From: UBA1858 sp964636225
GTDB taxonomy: Bacteria; Pseudomonadota; Gammaproteobacteria; UBA4575
Direction of reading: 5' to 3'
Length of the DNA stretch: 20,565 nucleotides
Assembly (NCBI GenBank): GCA_964636225.1
Contig: CAZWQM010000024.1
Location: 1-20,565 of the forward strand
Shown here piece after piece: positions 15,519 to 20,565 of the stretch. Made by a program: the position numbers and the translations under genes. Every line of letters starts with the position of its first letter. Positions within the stretch are counted from its first letter, which is position 1. Below the pieces are notes generated by a model. It was not told where the DNA came from. It searched no databases and worked only from the letters and a program-made list of their open reading frames with translations.

Positions 15519-17465
15519 ATGTGTGGTCTAGCTGGTTTTTTTACTTTGTCGCAAGGGTTTGAGTGCAGGGACGGGGAGGTTGTTCTCCGTTCTATGGCTG
15601 ATCAATTGGTTCATCGCGGTCCAGATAGCCATGGATTCTGGACTGACTCGGCTTCTGGTATTGGCCTTGTTCACCGCCGACTTCGCATTTTAGATTTGAG
15701 CCCTTCGGGTGCCCAACCGATGTCCTCGGCAAGTGGAAGGTATGTGGTTGCTTTCAATGGCGAAATTTATAATCACGATATTCTTCGGAGCCGCTTGAAA
15801 GCTGCTGGGAATGCTTCTCTCTCGTGGCGTGGAAACTCAGATACGGAAACGTTGTTGGCATGTATCGATGCTTGGGGGCTGATTGGTACCCTCAATTGTG
15901 CAATTGGTATGTTTGCAATTGCCTTGTGGGACCGTGAATCTAAAACGCTTACTCTAGCCAGAGACCGTTTGGGTGAAAAGCCGATGTACTATGGTTGGCA
16001 GGGTTTCGGTCAAGATAAGACATTTCTCTTTGGGTCGGAGATGTCAGCGTTGCGCCGTCATCCTTCATTCGCCGCTGAGATTAATCGAGATGCACTAGCG
16101 TTACACCTTAAGCATGGCTGTATAGGGGGAGCTAATAGTATTTTCAAGGGTATACACAAACTCTTGCCAGGTCACTTGCTAACTGTATCCCTTGCATCGC
16201 CCGAACCTTCACTTCATTCTTGGTGGTCTGGATCTGATATTGCCCTGGAGAGTATGGCCCGCCCTTTCACTGGATCACCTGATGAGGCTGTAAATTCGCT
16301 GGAAACCTTGCTGCACGATGCCGTTTCTCTGCAGATGAAGGCCGATGTACCGCTGGGTGCGTTTCTTTCAGGTGGCGTGGATTCCTCAACCATCGTGGCA
16401 ATAATGCAGTCCCAATCTACAAAGCCCATTCGCACATTCTCCATTGGCTTCAATGAAAGTAGTTACGATGAGGCTAAGAATGCTAGCGCCGTTGCAAATC
16501 ATTTAGGAACTGATCACACGGAACTTTATGTTACAGCAGAAATGGCTTTGGGAGTGATTCCTAATTTACCCAGACTTTTTTCAGAACCCTTTGCAGATTC
16601 ATCTCAGATTCCTACATTTCTAGTAAGTAAATTGGCGCGCCAGGATGTTTCAGTTGCATTGTCTGGGGATGGTGGTGATGAATTATTTTGTGGTTACAAC
16701 AGATATCAAATGACGGCTAAATTATGGGGGAGTTTGGCTTCTATGCCGAGGCCATTTAGGCGACTGGTTTCGACTTTTCTCTCATCCGTCCCATTACCCT
16801 TTTGGAACTTGTTGGGTAACGCGGTATCTATGCGCCGACTTGGGGAGCAACTCTATAAAGGGGCTACGCTATTGGGAAGTTCTTCAGCTGATGATCTTTA
16901 TGATGGTATGGTCTCTCACTGGGCAGATCCCGAGAATATAGTATTGGGCACTTCCGAGCCCCTAGCGTCTTTTAGGGGGCAGGCTAATCTCTCAGGCCTA
17001 GGAGATGTAGAGCGTATGATGGCTTTGGATATGCTTAACTATTTACCAGATGACATTTTGGTTAAAGTAGACCGCGCTGCCATGGGCGTAAGTCTCGAAA
17101 CTAGGGTGCCGCTCCTTGATCATCGTGTTGTTGAATTTGCTTGGGCACTCCCAATGCAATACAAACTGCGTGACGGGGTTAGCAAGTGGCCGTTGCGCCA
17201 GGTGCTTTACCGTTATGTGCCTCGAGAGTTGATAGAGCGACCCAAAATGGGGTTTGGGGTTCCGATTGCCCATTGGTTACGTGGGCCGTTGCGCGATTGG
17301 GCTGAGACTTTGCTAGCGGAACGTCGTTTGCGCAGCGAGGGTTTCTTTGATCCAGCGCCTATTAGACAAAAGTGGGCAGAGCATCTTTCTGGCCAGCGTA
17401 ATTGGCAGTCCCATTTGTGGGATGTATTAATGTTTCAGGCATGGCTATCAGAGCAGCATGATTAA
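15519..17465 (+). CDS. asnB: Asparagine synthase (glutamine-hydrolysing) type amidotransferase, WbpS-like
   Basis: A 648-residue two-domain amidotransferase. The N-terminal class II glutaminase starts MCGLAGFF with Cys2 as nucleophile and shows HRGPD (32-36), FNGEIYN (79-85) and GEKPMYYG (152-159). The C-terminal synthetase has the ATP-binding SGGVDSS (284-290) followed by SIGFNESSYDEA (308-319) and a later SGDGGDELFCGYNRY motif. Family members amidate aspartate, but copies inside O-antigen loci, such as WbpS of P. aeruginosa O6, are thought to convert a hexosaminuronic acid to its uronamide. With tviB and tviC upstream, I infer amidation of a GalNAcA or GlcNAcA residue. Codon use is visibly less AT-rich than in the genes before it, which suggests a second compositional junction here. 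It overlaps the next gene by 8 bases. Confidence 0.92.
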   Translation: MCGLAGFFTLSQGFECRDGEVVLRSMADQLVHRGPDSHGFWTDSASGIGLVHRRLRILDLSPSGAQPMSSASGRYVVAFNGEIYNHDILRSRLKAAGNASLSWRGNSDTETLLACIDAWGLIGTLNCAIGMFAIALWDRESKTLTLARDRLGEKPMYYGWQGFGQDKTFLFGSEMSALRRHPSFAAEINRDALALHLKHGCIGGANSIFKGIHKLLPGHLLTVSLASPEPSLHSWWSGSDIALESMARPFTGSPDEAVNSLETLLHDAVSLQMKADVPLGAFLSGGVDSSTIVAIMQSQSTKPIRTFSIGFNESSYDEAKNASAVANHLGTDHTELYVTAEMALGVIPNLPRLFSEPFADSSQIPTFLVSKLARQDVSVALSGDGGDELFCGYNRYQMTAKLWGSLASMPRPFRRLVSTFLSSVPLPFWNLLGNAVSMRRLGEQLYKGATLLGSSSADDLYDGMVSHWADPENIVLGTSEPLASFRGQANLSGLGDVERMMALDMLNYLPDDILVKVDRAAMGVSLETRVPLLDHRVVEFAWALPMQYKLRDGVSKWPLRQVLYRYVPRELIERPKMGFGVPIAHWLRGPLRDWAETLLAERRLRSEGFFDPAPIRQKWAEHLSGQRNWQSHLWDVLMFQAWLSEQHD

Positions 17466-18621
17466 GAAACGCATTGCTTATGTAGTGAATCACGCGGCCT
17501 TCTTCGTGTCGCACAGGCTGCCTGTAGCGGTTGGTGCGCGCGAAGCCGGTTTTGATGTTAGTTTGCTGACTGGTAGAGCAGGCAGTAAATTGATGGAGCA
17601 GACTGCCGTGATGCGATTACGGGAGAAAAGTGTATTGCATCGGCGGGCTTCGTTTAGTAGCTCTGGGATGAATCCACTAATTGAACTCATTGGCGTACTG
17701 CAGCTGGTGTGGTTTGTGTTCAGGTTCAAGCCTGATATTTTACATTGCGCCTCCCCCAAGGGGGTGTTGTATGGTGGCCTAGCTGCAAGGATTTGTAGGG
17801 TGCATGGTTTGGTTTTGGCCATTTCAGGAATGGGCTATGCATATACTGGAGGTAATGACCAAAGAGGAGTGCGCGCTTTTGTGCGAGGTGTATATGAGGT
17901 ACTGGCTGGATTTGCATTTCGGCATCCAAATGTGCGGATAATCGTTCAAAATTTAGACGACTATCAAGCAGTAATTAACAAGGGAATGACGCAAAGGTCT
18001 ACTGTGTCCCTGATTCAGGGTTCAGGCGTGGACTTGTCCCTATTTGAGGGTTCCACATCTAGCGATAAATCCAGGATTGTTTTGTTGCCGGCGCGCATGC
18101 TTAGAGACAAGGGTATAGAAGAATTTGTTAGGGCTGCTAAAAAAATCAAACATGCTGCGCCAGATTGGCGATTTGTGTTGGCAGGTACGGCAGGATATGA
18201 CAATCCTTCTTCTATCGATGTTGCTCAATTGCAGGCTTGGCAAGCTGAGGGTTTTGTTGAGTGGCTTGGGCATGTGTATGATATTGCTCCTCTATTTCGC
18301 GAGTCGGCCATCGTATGCTTGCCTTCCTATCGTGAAGGTATGCCCAAAGCGCTGCTAGAGGCTGCAGCGGCGGGATGTGCTGTGGTGACGACCGATGTCA
18401 CCGGTTGCCGGGAGGCGGTTGAGCCTGGTGTTACAGGCGATTTGGTCCCCGTGAGCAACAGCGACGCTTTGGCTGAAGTCATTTTGTCCTTGATAAAGGA
18501 TGAGCCGCGTCGCCGAGCTTATGGTGCCAATGCGCAGGTACGTGCTAGGGCACGGTTTTCACTTGATTCTGTTATCAGTCAGACCATCAAAATTTACGAG
18601 AATTTATTAGATGATGAATAA
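17458..18621 (+). CDS. Glycosyltransferase family 4 (WbpT/PglA-like)
   Basis: A 387-residue GT-B enzyme. N-terminal half: AYVVNHAAFFVSHRLPVA (7-24), HCASPKGVLYGGLAAR (96-111), and AISGMGYAYTGG (121-132), close to PglA-type N-acetylgalactosaminyltransferases. C-terminal half: PARMLRDKGIEEFV (211-224), with the Arg and Lys that hold the donor diphosphate, and the E-x7-E motif in EGMPKALLEAAAAG (E293, E301). In P. aeruginosa O6 an amidotransferase gene (wbpS) is likewise followed by a GT4 gene (wbpT), so this one may transfer the uronic acid or uronamide. That link is inferred. It overlaps the amidotransferase gene before it by 8 bases and the gene after it by 11 or 8 bases, which indicates coupled expression. 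Confidence 0.9.
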   Translation: MIKKRIAYVVNHAAFFVSHRLPVAVGAREAGFDVSLLTGRAGSKLMEQTAVMRLREKSVLHRRASFSSSGMNPLIELIGVLQLVWFVFRFKPDILHCASPKGVLYGGLAARICRVHGLVLAISGMGYAYTGGNDQRGVRAFVRGVYEVLAGFAFRHPNVRIIVQNLDDYQAVINKGMTQRSTVSLIQGSGVDLSLFEGSTSSDKSRIVLLPARMLRDKGIEEFVRAAKKIKHAAPDWRFVLAGTAGYDNPSSIDVAQLQAWQAEGFVEWLGHVYDIAPLFRESAIVCLPSYREGMPKALLEAAAAGCAVVTTDVTGCREAVEPGVTGDLVPVSNSDALAEVILSLIKDEPRRRAYGANAQVRARARFSLDSVISQTIKIYENLLDDE

Positions 18622-19930
18622 ATTGGCTAAGAAGCTTATCTTACTTGAACTCAACGAGATAAATTTCGATGTTGTTAAGAAATATGTAGCGGCAGATAAC
18701 GCGAGGTTTCCTTCGCTTAAAAAGCTGCTAGCAGGAGCTCAAATACGTACGACTTCAGAGAAGCGGTACGAAGAGTTGGAGCCTTGGATTCAGTGGGCTT
18801 CCGTGCATACATGCAAGACCTTCTCTGATCATGGTATTTTCCGCTTAGGAGATATTGTTAAGGTAAGTACACCGCAAATTTTTGAACAGCTAGAGCAAGC
18901 AGGCTATAAAGTTGGCGTCGTTTCTGCAATGAATGCAGAAAACCGGCTCAAGCAACCAGCCTATTTCATACCTGATCCCTGGACGCAAACATCTACTGAT
19001 TCCTCATGGTGGAGTAAATCAATGGGCCAGGCTGTGTCCCAAGCTGTCAATGACAACGCGAGAGCGCGCATTACAGTTAAGTCGGCCTTACAACTGTTTT
19101 TGGGTTTGTTGCGATTTGCGAGGATAGGGCACTATCAAAAATATCTGTCGCTTATTGCTGACAGCCGCCGTAAGCCATGGCTTAAAGCCTTAGTGTTGGA
19201 TCTCTTGCTGCACGACTTGCATTGGACCATGTTCAAAAAAAAGAAGCCAAATTTTTCGACATTATTCCTCAATGCCGGGGCACACGTTCAGCACCACTAT
19301 TTCTTAAATGCTAAGCCGATTCGAGAGAACTCAAATAATAAAAATCCGACTTGGTATGTGTCCGAGGAAAATGATCCATTGGCCGATGCGCTCGGTCTGT
19401 ACGACATGATTGTAGGGGAGTATTTCGCTCAAACCGATGTGGATGTACTGCTGGCTACTGGTCTGGCACAAAAACCGTATGACCGTGTCAAGTTTTATTA
19501 CCGTCTAAATGATCATTCAAAATTTTTACGCGGTCTGGGTATTGACTTTAGAGATGTGTTCCCACGTATGACCCGGGATTTCCTAATAGAATTTGACAAC
19601 GTGCAGCAAGCCTTAGCTGCACAGCGCGTATTGGCAAGGGTCCGAGTTAACGATGATGATATCCCTCTTTTTGGTCAGATTGATAATCGAGGAAACAGCC
19701 TGTTTGTTACTCTGACCTACTCACAGGAGATCGAAGCCTCCACCCAATATCATCTAGGTGCGCGCAAGTCGCCTTTGTTTCCTGAGGTTAGCTTTGTAGC
19801 TATCAAAAATGGTGTGCACCAAGAGCAGGGGTTCGCTTTTTTCACCTCAGGTTTTGCATCATATGCGCCCCCAGATCAGTCGCATGTAGCCCATCTGGGG
19901 ACTTCTATTAAGAATTATTTTGATATATGA
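18611..19930 (+). CDS. Alkaline-phosphatase-fold protein of unknown role
   Basis: A 439-residue protein without signal peptide or clear membrane segment. It starts MMNKLAKKLILLELNEINFDV. I see features of the alkaline phosphatase/sulfatase superfamily: a first acidic/Asn site (LLELNE, 11-16), EPWIQWASVHTCKTFSDHGIFRLGD (57-81, with Thr67 at the usual nucleophile position), NAGAHVQHHY (221-230) and DHS (301-303) as possible metal ligands. Close relatives occur in other O-antigen clusters, to my knowledge without an assigned reaction. It could be a hydrolase or a transferase of phosphate, sulfate or phosphonate groups, or a structural member that has lost activity. Two ATGs (18611, 18614) both lie inside the glycosyltransferase gene. 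It is the last intact gene of the locus in this window. Confidence 0.7.
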   Translation: MMNKLAKKLILLELNEINFDVVKKYVAADNARFPSLKKLLAGAQIRTTSEKRYEELEPWIQWASVHTCKTFSDHGIFRLGDIVKVSTPQIFEQLEQAGYKVGVVSAMNAENRLKQPAYFIPDPWTQTSTDSSWWSKSMGQAVSQAVNDNARARITVKSALQLFLGLLRFARIGHYQKYLSLIADSRRKPWLKALVLDLLLHDLHWTMFKKKKPNFSTLFLNAGAHVQHHYFLNAKPIRENSNNKNPTWYVSEENDPLADALGLYDMIVGEYFAQTDVDVLLATGLAQKPYDRVKFYYRLNDHSKFLRGLGIDFRDVFPRMTRDFLIEFDNVQQALAAQRVLARVRVNDDDIPLFGQIDNRGNSLFVTLTYSQEIEASTQYHLGARKSPLFPEVSFVAIKNGVHQEQGFAFFTSGFASYAPPDQSHVAHLGTSIKNYFDI

Positions 19931-20110
19931 ATTCATTCTATTAAATTACGGAAGTCATTTAAATTTTATTAATTGTAAACTTCTTATCCGGATGCTCTGC
20001 CGAGCCAGCCGAAATCGACAGATCAAGTTGCTAGTACGTAAGCCTAAGCAGGTTTTCTTCATGGCCGTGCCTGATTTCGGCGTGTATTGACCCAGCGGTT
20101 TCTGCATATG
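19931..20110. other. Short intergenic stretch before a transposase remnant
   Basis: AT-rich for about 60 bases after the last gene, then GC-richer from about 19985 on, which probably marks the edge of the decayed insertion element. No stem-loop terminator and no terminal inverted repeat could be made out. Confidence 0.45.
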
Positions 20111-20520
20111 TCATGCGGCTAATTTGAACATTTCGTAGGTTTGGGCTGGGGACTTCACCTTGAGGGCCTGATGAGGCCTCTGGTGGTTGTAGAACCCAAT
20201 CCAATCGCCAATGACTCGGCTGGCGTGTTGCAAGGTCTCGAATCGTTGACGATGCGCGCATTGATCTTTGAGTGTACGGATCACCAGCTACACCATGCGG
20301 TTTTCTCTGGGCCGCGTGTTATGAACACCTGTTGCAGACTATAGCTCTTGTCCAGCGCTGTTTAGCTGCGGCTTGTGAAGACCAAGCCGTTGTACGACCG
20401 TAATTGGGAGGGCTTGTGAACCTCGCCCAAACGCCCGGACCGAGCAATCAAAGCTTGCTCCAGGGCAGCCTCCGCCGTTCTGGAGCGCCCACTGCGGCTC
20501 AAGTGCCAGTTAATCGTCCC
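20111..20520 (-). pseudogene. Decayed IS3-family transposase (OrfB, C-terminal part)
   Basis: Reading the - strand, the rve integrase domain of an IS3-family transposase can be followed in pieces: NWHLSRSGRS near 20510-20480, EQALIARSGRLGEVHKP, then SYNGLVFTSRS, TALDKSYSLQQVFITRGPE, and after a frame change VIRTLKDQCAHRQRFE and HASRVIGDWIGFYNHQRPHQ, ending in a TGA at 20111-20113. The gene is broken by at least three lesions: TAA at 20362-20364, a one-base loss near 20304/20305 (a C in an expected PEQNGM stretch), and TAG at 20288-20290 where the family has Glu. A further TAG at 20521-20523 ends the recognisable part. No active element remains in the window; it may continue past the right edge. 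Confidence 0.88.
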
Positions 20521-20565
20521 CTAGAACCAAAGGCGGGAGAAGTAGAATTTTTTCCAATGGAAGAG

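Overview
The window carries most of a Wzx/Wzy-type surface-polysaccharide (O-antigen or capsule) locus from what is probably a gammaproteobacterium. I infer this from the ops/JUMPstart-like element before the first gene, the MarR-type EPS-associated regulator, the tviB-tviC pair and a decayed IS3-family transposase of a type common in Pseudomonas and its relatives. The exact genus cannot be read from the sequence. All intact genes lie on the + strand and many overlap by 4 to 11 bases, so they look like one long operon broken by one gap.

Layout. Bases 1-936 have no convincing gene. They contain an ops element (862-872) just before the regulator gene (937-1308). Next come tviB and tviC (1344-3699), which make UDP-GlcNAcA and UDP-GalNAcA. 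tviC contains an unusual heptanucleotide tandem repeat. A strongly AT-rich block follows: the flippase wzx (3696-4949), then a phosphonate module of a cytidylyltransferase-PEP mutase fusion, phosphonopyruvate decarboxylase, an iron-type phosphonoacetaldehyde reductase and a CDP-glycerol/TagF-like phosphotransferase (4946-9693). A DegT-type aminotransferase (9772-10929) follows, then about 790 bases without a recognisable gene. The second half holds a GT2 glycosyltransferase, a small methyltransferase, a GT-B glycosyltransferase, a Wzy-like polymerase, an asparagine-synthase-type amidotransferase, a GT4 glycosyltransferase and an alkaline-phosphatase-fold protein of unknown role (11722-19930). 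The window ends in a broken IS3-family transposase on the - strand.

How the genes work together (inference from families). PEP is rearranged to phosphonopyruvate, decarboxylated to phosphonoacetaldehyde and reduced to 2-hydroxyethylphosphonate (HEP). HEP is activated with CTP by the domain fused to the PEP mutase, and the TagF-like enzyme passes it to the glycan. In parallel, TviB/TviC supply a hexosaminuronic acid that the amidotransferase may convert to its uronamide, as proposed for the WbpO/WbpP/WbpS set of Pseudomonas aeruginosa O6. The predicted product is a polysaccharide carrying a C-P-bonded HEP substituent and probably an amidated uronic acid. No initiating glycosyl-1-phosphate transferase, no wzz and no 2-aminoethylphosphonate transaminase of the PhnW type is seen in the window.
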